64,000 nt of DNA from Alkalibacterium kapii (GCF_007988865.1 NZ_BJUY01000001.1:62001-126000), one strand, 5' to 3'. Positions 45,375-54,832 are shown, counted from the stretch's first letter. Notes: a model not told the origin generated them from the sequence alone. Program-made: numbers and translations.

Positions 45375-46580
45375 CTAATAAGATATTTCTTCCAGTAAAA
45401 CCAAGCCCAGATCATGAGCGTCTTCTTCATAGATAGGTGTTTCTGTCATAACGAGTTCTCCATCGATGCGTTTTATTTTAAGTTTACTGTATGAACGGTT
45501 ATCAAATAATGATTCGGTCAAATCTTCAATTATACTTAAAGAATGCTGATTAGATTCCACAAGAACATCTCCTACTTCGATAGCCATCCTGTCTGCAGGA
45601 CTATTGGGTCTGACAGCAACGACGCGCAGGCCATCCTGGTCGGGTCCGAATTTAAAGGCCCATTTTCTTTCTCTTTGTCTATGTCTATATAAAACATAAA
45701 TTCCTCCAGCTAAAAGAATGACCAGCCCTATTGTGCTTAAAGCTTCGATATAAAATGTCAGACCAAAAACGATCCCATTCACTATAGCCAGAATGATAAA
45801 ATCTTTTATAATAGCTTTTTTTGCTGATGCCGGCATTTGCGCTTGTACGGTGTATCTGAAACCTATTAATACGGGAAGCAGTAAAAAGGAATAAGTATCA
45901 TTGCCGATAGAAAAAACAGGCCACCACTCAAATAGAGCAGTCATCGTGTCTCCTGGTACTACCACCGCTAAAGGGACTAGCCATAAAGGTGTCATCCGGA
46001 AGCGGGCAACGAGTTTCCCTCTTTTTGTTTTCAAAAATCTTGGTACATATTTATTTAGACTTTGTTTATATAGTACTCCAATTGTACTTATCAGTATAAG
46101 TAAAGCTAATAGATAAACGACCTGGCTGCTTTTATCAGTCATTGCCGTCTGGCTGACGATGGGACTGTTCCACTGTTCTAAAATTTCTCCAAACAAAGAT
46201 GTATCAGTCACAAACATGTTCAATAACACCATAACTAGTCCGGAAACACTGAAAGTAAATATCGGATGAATAAATCGGTACCCCAATCCCAAAAGTAAAA
46301 GAGTAGTGATTTGATAGATGATTATCCAGTCGATAGTAACCGGCATCCCTATAAAAATAGACAGTATTGAGAGAACGGCCCCTGGTATAAGTCCCCATGT
46401 AAGCAAACGTTTGATTTCATAATTTTCTTTGTAAATGACTGTCCGTAACTGATTTCTTGAATACTTGAATCGTCTGCTTTTAGATAAGAATGTTAAAACG
46501 ATACCTAAAATAAACGTGGGCTGCAATACAAATAATAAAAGCGCAAGTGCTGCATTCTGGAATAGTGTCATAATATTCAT
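45375..46580 (-). CDS. MinJ-like polytopic membrane protein with PDZ domain
   Basis: A 401-residue protein with about eight transmembrane helices (residues 5-290) and a C-terminal PDZ domain (about 305-400, LRVVAVRPNSPADRMAIEVGDVL). This is the topology of B. subtilis MinJ, which links DivIVA to MinD at the septum. Position next to ftsX/ftsE and uvrA matches the MinJ neighbourhood in Bacillus, except that the ctpB protease gene is missing here. Assignment is by topology and synteny. Confidence 0.75.
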   Translation of the reverse strand: MNIMTLFQNAALALLLFVLQPTFILGIVLTFLSKSRRFKYSRNQLRTVIYKENYEIKRLLTWGLIPGAVLSILSIFIGMPVTIDWIIIYQITTLLLLGLGYRFIHPIFTFSVSGLVMVLLNMFVTDTSLFGEILEQWNSPIVSQTAMTDKSSQVVYLLALLILISTIGVLYKQSLNKYVPRFLKTKRGKLVARFRMTPLWLVPLAVVVPGDTMTALFEWWPVFSIGNDTYSFLLLPVLIGFRYTVQAQMPASAKKAIIKDFIILAIVNGIVFGLTFYIEALSTIGLVILLAGGIYVLYRHRQRERKWAFKFGPDQDGLRVVAVRPNSPADRMAIEVGDVLVESNQHSLSIIEDLTESLFDNRSYSKLKIKRIDGELVMTETPIYEEDAHDLGLVLLEEISY

Positions 46581-46651
46581 CCTTTAAATTCTGTATTTTC
46601 TTTATTTTATCATACAAAAGCTCAACTTACTTTATTTAGACAAAAATAGCC

Positions 46652-46681
46652 CTTAATGTGAACAGTTCGGTTCACATTAAG
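46652..46681. repeat. 12-bp perfect inverted repeat between ftsX and the MinJ-like gene
   Basis: CTTAATGTGAAC and GTTCACATTAAG flank AGTTCG. On the minus strand it is followed by GGCTATTTTTG, so it might be a weak terminator for ftsX; alternatively an operator for the MinJ-like gene. Confidence 0.55.
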
Positions 46682-46781
46682 AACTACTAAACGCTTTTAT
46701 ATATTTGATTTAGCACCAATATACTATGCAACTTGCAAATATATTACATTTCTTTTTCTCAACTTATTTAGGTTGTCTCAA

Positions 46782-47672
46782 TTAAACTTTCAGAAACTTC
46801 CTTATCGACAATGCTGATCCAATACTTCCAATCACAACACCAATTGCAAGAAGCAGCGCTATAAGCTGAATCAGGAATGGGTTAGGTGGGAGCAGACTGA
46901 AATATGTGCCGGACAAGAAATTCATTATCGTGTCGAACCCGCTGAGATAAATATAAGAAATAATCGATACCGGGATCAATGCGCCGACAAATCCTATCAG
47001 AGCTCCTTCTATAAGGAATGGCCACCTGATGAACCAATTGGTCGCACCTACCAGTTTCATGATTTCGATTTCTGTTCTTCTCGAAAAGATTGTAATTCTG
47101 ATCGTGTTGGAAATCAAAAATATCGCCGTAAAGATAAGCGCAATGATAATGACTGCACCAATGTTACGGACGGTGTCCATGATTTCAAATAACCGATCAG
47201 CCTCTGCTCCACCGTAATTGACATCATCCACTACCGGTCCGATTTCTTCTGCTTCCGCTGCTACTTCTGATGTAAATTGAGGCTCAGTCGTATTCAGAAC
47301 AAAAACGTCATGCAAAGGATTGTCGTCTCCTTCAAATAAACCGAATTCTTCACCGTAGCTTCCCATAACATCATCAAGCTCTTTTTCTCTGCTTCTAAAT
47401 TCTATGTCTTCAACGTTTTCGATTGCTTCAAGGTCACTTCTAAGCGCTTCTCTTTCTGCTTCTTCTGAACCTGTCGCAACATAAACCCTCACGCTCACAT
47501 CTTCTTCAACATCTGAAGCCAGTTTGTTCACGTTCATCAACAAAGCGATCAGACTGCCTACCAGCAGTAAAGTAATGGCTACAGCACTGACAGCTGCAAA
47601 AGTCATCCAGCCATTACGAACGATACTTTTAAATGACTCTTTAAAGTGTCTTCCAATTGTTCTAATTTTCAT
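46782..47672 (-). CDS. ftsX: Cell division protein FtsX
   Basis: A 296-residue permease-like protein: N-terminal helix (about 20-45), an extracellular domain with many acidic residues (45-165), then three helices. With FtsE it forms an ABC-type complex that activates peptidoglycan hydrolases at the septum or sidewall. The ATG at 47672 has GGGGAG 7 nt upstream; the track start at 47699 lies within ftsE and lacks one. Start overlaps the ftsE stop by 11 bp. Confidence 0.94.
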   Translation of the reverse strand: MKIRTIGRHFKESFKSIVRNGWMTFAAVSAVAITLLLVGSLIALLMNVNKLASDVEEDVSVRVYVATGSEEAEREALRSDLEAIENVEDIEFRSREKELDDVMGSYGEEFGLFEGDDNPLHDVFVLNTTEPQFTSEVAAEAEEIGPVVDDVNYGGAEADRLFEIMDTVRNIGAVIIIALIFTAIFLISNTIRITIFSRRTEIEIMKLVGATNWFIRWPFLIEGALIGFVGALIPVSIISYIYLSGFDTIMNFLSGTYFSLLPPNPFLIQLIALLLAIGVVIGSIGSALSIRKFLKV

Positions 47673-48348
47673 AACCGTACTCCCCTCTTTCCTGGTCACG
47701 GGCTATGCGTCCATTTTCAACAGCTAACACACGATGTCTCACGCGGTTAACGATTTCGCTGTTGTGTGTCGCCATGATTATCGTCGTTCCATGGCTATTG
47801 ATTTCTTCAAGCAGGTCCATAATACCTTCAGCTGTCTCAGGATCCAAGTTCCCTGTAGGCTCATCTGCGATCAATACGCGCGGCATATTGGCGATAGCTC
47901 TGGCTATTGCTACACGCTGCTGTTCCCCACCTGATAGTTCGTTTGGGAACATACGAACTTTGTGCTTCAATCCGACCATATCTAAAACTTCCAAAGTTCT
48001 TTTTTCTATTTGTTTTGGATTTTTATTTACAACTTGCATGGCATACGCAACATTTTCGTATACAGTCAGACGGGGGAGTAATTTAAAGTCCTGGAAAACA
48101 ACGCCGACATGTCTTCTGAGAAACGGTATTTTTTTGTTTTTCAGATTCATCAGATCAAATTCGCCAACTTTGACGGTCCCTTTAGTTGCTATTTCTTCAC
48201 GATAAATCATCTTTATAAAGGTTGACTTACCTGCACCACTTGGCCCGACCACGTAAACAAATTCACCTTGTTCGATCGTCACATCTAATCCGTTGATAGC
48301 TGTGATGCCGTTAGGATATTTTTTATAGACATTTTTCATCTCTATCAT
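47662..48348 (-). CDS. ftsE: Cell division ATP-binding protein FtsE
   Basis: A 228-residue ABC ATPase with Walker A GPSGAGKST, Q-loop VFQDFKLLPRLT, signature LSGGEQQRVAIARA and Walker B VLIADEPTGNLDP, plus the N-terminal IEMKNVYKKYPNG typical of FtsE. Partner of FtsX directly downstream. Upstream lies about 1 kb of non-coding DNA with array C. Confidence 0.95.
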   Translation of the reverse strand: MIEMKNVYKKYPNGITAINGLDVTIEQGEFVYVVGPSGAGKSTFIKMIYREEIATKGTVKVGEFDLMNLKNKKIPFLRRHVGVVFQDFKLLPRLTVYENVAYAMQVVNKNPKQIEKRTLEVLDMVGLKHKVRMFPNELSGGEQQRVAIARAIANMPRVLIADEPTGNLDPETAEGIMDLLEEINSHGTTIIMATHNSEIVNRVRHRVLAVENGRIARDQERGEYGYEN

Positions 48349-48777
48349 TTAATATATCACCTATCTATTCATTATTGTTATTCGTTCTGGTAAGCGAACA
48401 TGAGCATTTCACTTGCTTTTTGTAACCTTATTTATTATAGCATCATTTAAGCAGATGTCTGTTTTAATAAAATTACAATCTTGTTTCAAAGAAAAAGACT
48501 TAATCTTATTTTCAGGCTTCATATTACTATATAGATAAATCTTGATCAGTCTCTCTATAAGATTATATTTGTTAATATGACAGGCTATAGAGCCTCCTTG
48601 ATATTCTAGTTTCATAAAAATAAAGAGATTTAAAGTCACGTATTTAATGTTACAGACCTCTTTACATTCCCTTTTGACTATGGCTAAAATGTGACAAATT
48701 ATGAGTTCGAATCAACACTGAGTTGGACGTCGGTATTCTCAATTTTCATACTTGTTTGTAATTACAGTTCCCTCTGT
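48349..48777. other. Non-coding region upstream of ftsE, with one array-A-like relic
   Basis: No gene with a start signal is found here. A possible 76-codon frame on the minus strand (48409-48639) has a GTG start without a ribosome-binding site and unconvincing composition. At 48718-48766 the sequence CTGAGTTGGACGT..TTCATACT resembles one unit of array A (positions 15962-16010), suggesting a single decayed copy. Nothing else is recognised. Confidence 0.4.
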
Positions 48778-49140
48778 CGACTTATCTAGTTTGTTATTTG
48801 TTCCAGAAGTTTCGTGCTAATAGAAATTATTGCGACATGTTTTTGCGGTTTGGTTTCCAAAAAGGTGTTCCAATATCCATTTAGCGACATGTTTTAGTTA
48901 CTTAGTCCCAAAAAGATGCGCCAATATCCGTTTTGTGACATGTTTTAGTTGCTTAGTCCCAAAAAGATGCGCCAATATCCATTTAGCGACATGTTTTAGT
49001 TGCTTAGCCCCAAAAAGGTGCGCCAATATCCGTTTAGCGACATGTTTTAGTTACTTAGCCCCAAAAAGGTGTGCCAATATCCGTTTTGTGATATGTTTTT
49101 GCGACTTGATTATCAAAGGCTGTTCCAATATATATTTGAG
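48778..49140. repeat. 51-bp tandem repeat array C
   Basis: The core GACATGTTTT starts at 48834, 48886, 48937, 48988, 49039 and (as GATATG) 49090, spaced 52, 51, 51, 51 and 51 bp; a decayed copy precedes it near 48778. Inner units share CCAATATCC, TTTAGCGACATG, TAGTT(A/G)CTTAG and CCCAAAAAGGTGCG. The frame through it (Cys-rich 17-residue repeats) has a TTG start and no ribosome-binding site. It lies between ftsE and prfB, both on the minus strand. Confidence 0.95.
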
Positions 49141-49166
49141 TAGAGAGTTCTTTAAAACAAAGCGTA

Positions 49167-49199
49167 TAAAAAAACAGAGTAAATAATCCTACTCTGTTA
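49167..49199 (-). terminator. Terminator downstream of prfB
   Basis: Minus-strand stem ACAGAGTA/TACTCTGT followed by TTTTTT, placed between prfB and array C. The 160 bp between it and the prfB stop show nothing else. Confidence 0.8.
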
Positions 49200-49360
49200 A
49201 AAAGTTTAACTTTTTGATGTCACTATAGTTTGTCCCGATCTATTTGTACATTTTATGATAGCTTGTATTAATAAGCTTATTCCATCCTTTGAGCTTCGAT
49301 GCTGGAGAGCCAGTGAGTTAGAGACATTACTTCAGATTTTACTTTGAACTATTTCGATAA

Positions 49361-50465
49361 CTACTTCTTCATTGTCGATCTTAGATACGCATCGATGAAT
49401 GGATCGATATCCCCGTCCATTACGGCATCCACATTGCCTGTCTCTGTATCTGTACGGTGATCCTTGACCATGGAATACGGATGGAAGACGTAGGATCTGA
49501 TTTGGGAGCCCCAGCCGATTTCTTTCTGCTCGCCCCTTATCTCAGCCATCTCCTGTTCTTTCTCTTCCATTTCCTTCTGATAGAGTTTGGCTTTCATCAT
49601 GTTCATTGCCTGCTCTTTGTTTGCCATTTGGGAACGTCCCGCCTGACTGGAGGTGACGAACCCCGTTTCTTTATGCGTGATTCGTACAGCAGAATCTGTT
49701 TTATTGACATGCTGTCCACCAGCACCGCTTGCTCTAAATGTATCGACGCGAATGTCATCGGGATTTATTTCAATATCGATATCATCACTTATTTCAGGGA
49801 TCACATCGATCGAAACAAAGGAAGTATGTCGTCTTCCACTCGAATCAAATGGAGAAATACGCACAAGCCGGTGAACCCCTTTTTCTGCTTTCAACAGACC
49901 ATAAGCATTTGTTCCGGAAACTAGGATAGTTACACTTTTGATTCCAGCTTCATCTCCACTTTGATAATCTAAAACTTTGTAGGTAAAACCTTTTTTCTCG
50001 ACCCACCGTGTATACATACGATAGAGCATTTCGCCCCAATCCTGCGATTCCGTTCCGCCAGCTCCCGGGTGCAGTTCCATGATAGCATTGTTTTTATCAT
50101 AAGGATCACTCAATAGCATATCCAGTTCGAATTGATTGACTATTTGATCAAGTTCGGTCAGATTCGATTCGATTTCAGCGCGAATATCCTCGTCCTCTTC
50201 TTCTTTCAGCATGTCCAGCAAAATACTTGTCTCTTCGATCATTTCTTCCATTTTACTGAAGGTCTGGGTGACTTCTTTCTTTTCATTGGCTTCTTTTATT
50301 ATATTTTGAGCTTTTTCCTGATTATCCCAAAAACTGGGATCGGCCATCATATGATCGAATTCAGCTATATCTGTTTCCAGTTTTTCTAAGTCAAAGAGAC
50401 CCCCTGAAGTTTTCGACATTGGTTCTTGCTTCATTTAATTTACTCGTCATTTCACTTATTTCCAT
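49361..50465 (-). CDS. prfB: Peptide chain release factor 2, programmed +1 frameshift
   Basis: RF2 recognises UGA and UAA stop codons. The gene starts at ATG 50465 (GGAGG 6 nt upstream), reads 24 codons ending ..NFRGSL and meets an in-frame TGA at 50393-50391. The sequence AGG GGG TCT CTT TGA C is the classical autoregulatory site: the internal AGGGGG pairs with 16S rRNA and ribosomes slip +1 from CTT to continue as LDLEKLE. The remaining 343 codons include the stop-recognition motif SPF ([11 protein letters not shown]) and GGQ ([16 protein letters not shown]). Total 367 residues. It follows secA, as in many Firmicutes. Confidence 0.97.
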
Positions 50466-50496
50466 AATTTGCCTCCATTTATCGATTATATGGAAT

Positions 50497-50526
50497 GAAA
50501 GGAACGGATCAGCATCCGTTCCTTTC
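50497..50526 (-). terminator. Hairpin between secA and prfB
   Basis: Stem GAAAGGAACGGAT/ATCCGTTCCTTTC with loop CAGC and only a short T-run, so termination is probably partial. Confidence 0.6.
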
Positions 50527-50535
50527 GCTCAATTC

Positions 50536-52998
50536 TTACCCTAAACGTGTTTTTACTTTTTCATCATTGGAACGATTTGTTTTTTCTGACTTTCGGCGGA
50601 CTTGTTTTTTGTCGCTGCTTGGTTTAGCCTGTTCTCGCTCAAGGTTTTGTCTAATCTGGGATTTCATCAACAGACGAGTGACTTCATATTCAATTTCACC
50701 GATCATTTCTTCAAACAATGTGAATCCTTCTTGCTGATATTCTGTCAGCGGATTGAACTGACCATAAGAACGCAACCCGATCCCTTGTCTCAACTGATCC
50801 ATCTGGTCGATATGGTCTGTCCATTTTCTGTCTACGACGCGCAAGACAACAACTTTTTCAAACTCTAGCACTTGCTCTTTACCATTCAACTGAGATGTTT
50901 TTTCTTCATAATGCGCTAATGCCAGATCAACAAGCAGTTTTTCGATTTGATCAGCAGACTTGCCTTTAAGGTCTTCTACACTCAGTTCTTCTGGATGAAT
51001 AAGAGTTGAATGGGCAAAGTCTTCTATGTGATCCAGATTCCATTTAGATGAATCTTCCTCTTGCGTATTCAACTGTACATAACGCTGAATTGTACGCTTG
51101 ATCATAGGAACAGTCGCATAGTTTAATGACTCATTTTCCATAATAACTTCCTGACGCTGTGAGTAAATGACTTCGCGCTGTTCCCGCATGACATCGTCAT
51201 ATTTTAAAACGTTTCGGCGGGTATCGTAGTTGTTACCTTCCACACGTTTTTGAGCAGACTCCACTTGACGGCTGATCATTCGACTTTGAATCACCGCGTT
51301 ATCTTCAGCGATTTTTAACTGTTCAAGAACCATTCGAATACGTTCAGAACCAAAACGTTTCATCAGGTCATCTTCAAGTGATAGATAGAACTGAGAAACA
51401 CCGGGGTCTCCCTGACGACCGGCACGTCCTCTCAGCTGGTTGTCGATACGTCTTGATTCATGTCGTTCTGTTCCGATAACAGATAACCCGCCCAGCTCTT
51501 TTACACCAGGGCCTAACTTAATATCTGTACCACGACCGGCCATGTTCGTAGCGATCGTTACTGCTCCGGGTTGACCGGCATTGATAACAATTTCAGCTTC
51601 ACGGAAATTGTTTTTAGCATTCAATACTTCATGAGGGATGCCTTCTTTTTTCAGCAAATCACTGATCAGCTCAGAAGTTTCGACAGCTACAGTCCCTACA
51701 AGGATCGGTTGCCCTTTGGCATGTCGCTCTTTGATATCAGCTACGACAGCTTTGAATTTGCTTTCCAGTGTAGGATAAAGCAGATCATCGCGATCATCAC
51801 GAATCAGAGGTCTGTTCGTTGGAATAGCTATAACATTCATATTGTAGATTTCCCTGAACTCTTCTTCTTCCGTTTTCGCTGTACCAGTCATTCCTGACAG
51901 TTTTTTGTACATGCGGAAATAGTTCTGGAAAGTAATCGTCGCCATCGTTTTGGATTCTTTTTGAATCTCGACATTTTCTTTTGCTTCAATAGCCTGATGC
52001 AGACCATCAGAATAACGACGGCCTTCCATGATACGTCCGGTAAACTGATCAACGATTTTAACCGCGTTATCATCCACCACATAATCGATATCTAAAAGCA
52101 TAATGTAATTAGCTCTTAAAGCCTGATCCAAGTGATGCACGAGGGCCTGGTTTTCGATATCGTATAAATTTTTCACATGGAATGTGCTTTCAGCTTTTTC
52201 GATACCTTCTTCAGTCAAAGAGATAGATTTAGCTTGTAAATCTATCGTGTAATCTTCTTCCTCTTTCAGTCCTTTTACAAAAAAGTCACATCGTGTATAG
52301 AATGATGTGGATTTATTCGCTTGGCCTGAAATTATCAGAGGTGTACGGGCTTCATCGATAAGGATGGAATCGACTTCGTCCAAAATAGCAAAATTCAAAG
52401 GACGCTGCACCATTTGTTCTTTATAAACCACCATGTTATCTCTCAGATAATCAAAGCCTAGTTCATTGTTCGTCGAATAGGTAATATCGCAGAGGTAGGC
52501 TTCTCTTTTTTCAGCAGACGTTTTTGAGTTGAGGTTCAATCCGACCGTCAAGCCCATCCATCGGTACAGCTCACCCATCTCTTCGGCGTCACGTGTAGCC
52601 AGATAGTCGTTTACTGTAACGACATGTACACCTTCTCCTGCTATCGCGTTTAAATAAACAGGCATGGTAGCTGTCAACGTTTTACCTTCACCTGTTTTCA
52701 TCTCGGAAATGTTTCCTTCGTGTAATGAGACGCCACCCATCAACTGAACTCTAAACGGATAAAGTCCCAGAACCCGGCGAGCCGCTTCTCTGATTGTCGC
52801 AAACGCCTCAATCAGCATATCATCAAGTTTTTCACCTTTAGCATACCGGCTTTTAAATTCTTCTGTTTTTGCTTTTAACTGTTCATCTGTTAAAGCTTCC
52901 ATTGAACTGCTTAGAGCTTCGATTTGATCAGCAATTTTTCCATATCTTTTAAGGACTTTGTTGTCATTTTCAAATATTCTTTTTAATAAATGAGCCAT
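50536..52998 (-). CDS. secA: Preprotein translocase ATPase SecA
   Basis: An 820-residue SecA motor that pushes preproteins through SecYEG. Walker A is [11 protein letters not shown], Walker B region [21 protein letters not shown], followed by the preprotein cross-linking domain, NBD2 ([15 protein letters not shown] and [18 protein letters not shown]) and the helical scaffold ([20 protein letters not shown]). The tail ends KVKTRLG without the Cys-rich zinc motif of SecA C-termini. Start after GAGGAG. Confidence 0.97.
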   Translation of the reverse strand: MAHLLKRIFENDNKVLKRYGKIADQIEALSSSMEALTDEQLKAKTEEFKSRYAKGEKLDDMLIEAFATIREAARRVLGLYPFRVQLMGGVSLHEGNISEMKTGEGKTLTATMPVYLNAIAGEGVHVVTVNDYLATRDAEEMGELYRWMGLTVGLNLNSKTSAEKREAYLCDITYSTNNELGFDYLRDNMVVYKEQMVQRPLNFAILDEVDSILIDEARTPLIISGQANKSTSFYTRCDFFVKGLKEEEDYTIDLQAKSISLTEEGIEKAESTFHVKNLYDIENQALVHHLDQALRANYIMLLDIDYVVDDNAVKIVDQFTGRIMEGRRYSDGLHQAIEAKENVEIQKESKTMATITFQNYFRMYKKLSGMTGTAKTEEEEFREIYNMNVIAIPTNRPLIRDDRDDLLYPTLESKFKAVVADIKERHAKGQPILVGTVAVETSELISDLLKKEGIPHEVLNAKNNFREAEIVINAGQPGAVTIATNMAGRGTDIKLGPGVKELGGLSVIGTERHESRRIDNQLRGRAGRQGDPGVSQFYLSLEDDLMKRFGSERIRMVLEQLKIAEDNAVIQSRMISRQVESAQKRVEGNNYDTRRNVLKYDDVMREQREVIYSQRQEVIMENESLNYATVPMIKRTIQRYVQLNTQEEDSSKWNLDHIEDFAHSTLIHPEELSVEDLKGKSADQIEKLLVDLALAHYEEKTSQLNGKEQVLEFEKVVVLRVVDRKWTDHIDQMDQLRQGIGLRSYGQFNPLTEYQQEGFTLFEEMIGEIEYEVTRLLMKSQIRQNLEREQAKPSSDKKQVRRKSEKTNRSNDEKVKTRLG

Positions 52999-53064
52999 GA
53001 ATGTAAATCTCCTCTATCGTTTCTTTTCTATTACGATACTTTTTGAACTTCTCATACTGTCCTA

Positions 53065-53073
53065 TCATACCAT
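53065..53073 (-). promoter_or_regulatory. secA promoter, extended -10
   Basis: Minus-strand TGGTATGAT about 65 bp upstream of the secA start; the -35 region (TTTATT) is weak. Confidence 0.45.
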
Positions 53074-53211
53074 TATTAAAGGTCAAATAAAAGGCCTCGC
53101 AATACATATATATTGGAATCAAGTCCTTCTGATCGAAATATAAGAAAAGGCTTACACTAAAAAGCGCTAATGTGTTAAGATTGACTCATAATATTATCGA
53201 GGTGAACAGTA

Positions 53212-53832
53212 ATGCAACGCTTATTTTTTGTCCGACACGGAAAAACTGAATTGAATCTGGGAAAGTATATTCAAGGTGGAGAGATCGATTCCCCCTTGCT
53301 TGAACAAAGTTTGATAGATGCCGGTAAAACAGGTAGATATTTGAATAATAAACACATCCAGCATGTGATCGTCAGTCCTCAGGAGCGTGCTGTAAAGACT
53401 GCCGAAGAGATCACGAAGGAATTCACTTCTCCCTATACCGTAGACATCGCTGAAGGGTTCAAGGAAATGTTCTACGGTGACTGGGAAGGTCAGCTTATTG
53501 CAGATGTGGAGAAACGCTACCCTACTCTCTTTAAATATCTAACGCACCACCCTGAGTTATATGATCCAAAAAATATCAAGGGCGAGACCTACGAAGAGCT
53601 GACAAGTCGAGGCAGACAAACGATCATGGATGCCGTCAGCCAATATCCAGAAGGAGACATCCTTTTTGTGGGTCACAGTATTCTGATTATGTGTACTGTT
53701 CTGTCCTTATTGGGAAAAGGTGTGGAAGAATACCGTTCGTATCCGTCTTTGGATAACACAAGCATCACCGTCTTAAATTATGACGGCCACCACTTCACTC
53801 TGGAAAAATGGAACGGCACGGAGCACCTGTAA
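53212..53832 (+). CDS. Histidine phosphatase family protein
   Basis: A 206-residue phosphoglycerate-mutase-like phosphatase with the phospho-accepting His in FVRHGKTE and the second catalytic His in FVGHSILI. A Glu in FKEMFYGDWEG acts as proton donor in the family. Substrate unknown. Start after GAGGTG; divergent from secA with a possible TTACAC-N18-TAAGAT promoter just upstream. Confidence 0.88.
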   Translation: MQRLFFVRHGKTELNLGKYIQGGEIDSPLLEQSLIDAGKTGRYLNNKHIQHVIVSPQERAVKTAEEITKEFTSPYTVDIAEGFKEMFYGDWEGQLIADVEKRYPTLFKYLTHHPELYDPKNIKGETYEELTSRGRQTIMDAVSQYPEGDILFVGHSILIMCTVLSLLGKGVEEYRSYPSLDNTSITVLNYDGHHFTLEKWNGTEHL

Positions 53833-53910
53833 AAAGTGAATTGATTACTTTGAAATAACTTTTTAATAGACAAGTTTTGTTACCTCTAGTGATTGGATCA
53901 CTTTTGGAGC

Positions 53911-54103
53911 TGTTGTTCGGGAGTGTTTGATAATTACGGGTTGTTGAAAGGGTGTTGTGGATACTTCCTGGGAAATTTTGATGTGAATCCATTTCTAAAT
54001 GCCTTGTGTGACGACTTTTTGAAGATTTTCAGATGCAACTTGTCTCTAAACGGGTTTTGTAACTACTTCAAATGAATAAGCACTGTTGAACATGTCGCAA
54101 TAC
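53911..54103. repeat. Decayed 51-bp tandem array D, inverted relative of array C
   Basis: Three consecutive 51-bp units end at 53964, 54015 and 54066 (GGATAC, GACGAC, AACTAC) and share weak but in-register similarity. On the minus strand the elements TTTAG-GACA-GTT recall array C, and 54089-54102 is the exact complement of a 14-mer in array C (TATTGCGACATGTT, 48828-48841). An open frame across it lacks a start signal. The rest of the 53833-54210 gap shows only the hpf terminator. Confidence 0.65.
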
Positions 54104-54140
54104 TATCTTAAGAATCATTTGATTAACTATATAAAGAACG

Positions 54141-54173
54141 AAAAGAGAGCGGGATAAACATCCCGCCCTCTTT
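54141..54173 (-). terminator. Terminator of hpf
   Basis: Stem AAAGAGGGCGGGAT/ATCCCGCTCTCTTT on the minus strand, loop GTTT, short T-run. Confidence 0.75.
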
Positions 54174-54210
54174 ATTTAGCTTTAATTATAATGGCGCTGG
54201 ATTTGACGAA

Positions 54211-54780
54211 CTAGTCTGTTTCGATCAGTCCGTATTTTCCATCGTTACGTTTGTAGACAATGCTTGTTCCATTTGTATCTGCATCTTCAAAGATAAAGAA
54301 GTTGTGCCCGAGCATATCCATCTGAAGGACGGCCTCTTCGGCATCCATAGGTTTCAGACTCAAACGTTTTGTTCTGACGATCGCTGCACTCAAATCTTCT
54401 TCTTCATCATCTTCGACGTTCAAATCAGCCCATAGATCGTTATCAACTGGCTGAGGTGCGTCGACACCCTGTGATCGTCGGTTTTTACGATTTATTTTTG
54501 TTTTATATTTTCTCATTTGTCGCTCCAGTTTATCGACAACTAAATCTACGCTTCCGTATAAATCTGGGGAAGTTTCCTCTGCGCGCAACACCACGTAAGG
54601 CAGTGGAATAGTGACCTCTACTTTTGCCGTTTTGTCAGAGTATGTTTTCAAATTAACGTGTGCATTGGCTTCTGGCACATCATTAAAATATTTCTCGATT
54701 TTTCCTACTTTCTTTTCTACGTACTCTCTTATGGCTTGAGTCACCTCAATGTTTTCTCCTCTAACGTTGTATCTAAGCAT
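54211..54780 (-). CDS. hpf: Ribosome hibernation promoting factor, long form
   Basis: A 189-residue protein: N-terminal ribosome-binding domain (1-100, MLRYNVRGENIEVTQAIREY) and the C-terminal dimerisation domain of long HPF (about 130-185, DAEEAVLQMDMLGHNFFIFE). In stationary phase it joins two 70S ribosomes into inactive 100S dimers. Its position between comFC and secA is standard in Firmicutes. It has its own promoter. Confidence 0.96.
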   Translation of the reverse strand: MLRYNVRGENIEVTQAIREYVEKKVGKIEKYFNDVPEANAHVNLKTYSDKTAKVEVTIPLPYVVLRAEETSPDLYGSVDLVVDKLERQMRKYKTKINRKNRRSQGVDAPQPVDNDLWADLNVEDDEEEDLSAAIVRTKRLSLKPMDAEEAVLQMDMLGHNFFIFEDADTNGTSIVYKRNDGKYGLIETD

Positions 54781-54802
54781 AATCCTTCACCCTTCCAAAT
54801 CT

Positions 54803-54832
54803 AGTATAGTCTCAATTAAAAACAGCAATCAA
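54803..54832 (-). promoter_or_regulatory. hpf promoter
   Basis: Minus-strand TTGATT (54832-54827), 18-bp spacer, TATACT (54808-54803). Just upstream is a 10-bp inverted repeat TTAAGCAATT/AATTGCTTAA (54841-54867) that may be an operator. Confidence 0.5.

Noticed and set aside
48409-48639. 76-codon minus-strand frame upstream of ftsE
   Set aside because: GTG start without ribosome-binding site, no recognisable domain, AT-driven composition.
48830-49186. Cys-rich repeat protein frame in array C
   Set aside because: TTG start without a ribosome-binding site; frame changes at the 52-bp unit; best explained as non-coding repeat.
53893-54075. 60-codon Cys/Phe-rich frame
   Set aside because: TTG start without ribosome-binding site and coincides with decayed array D.
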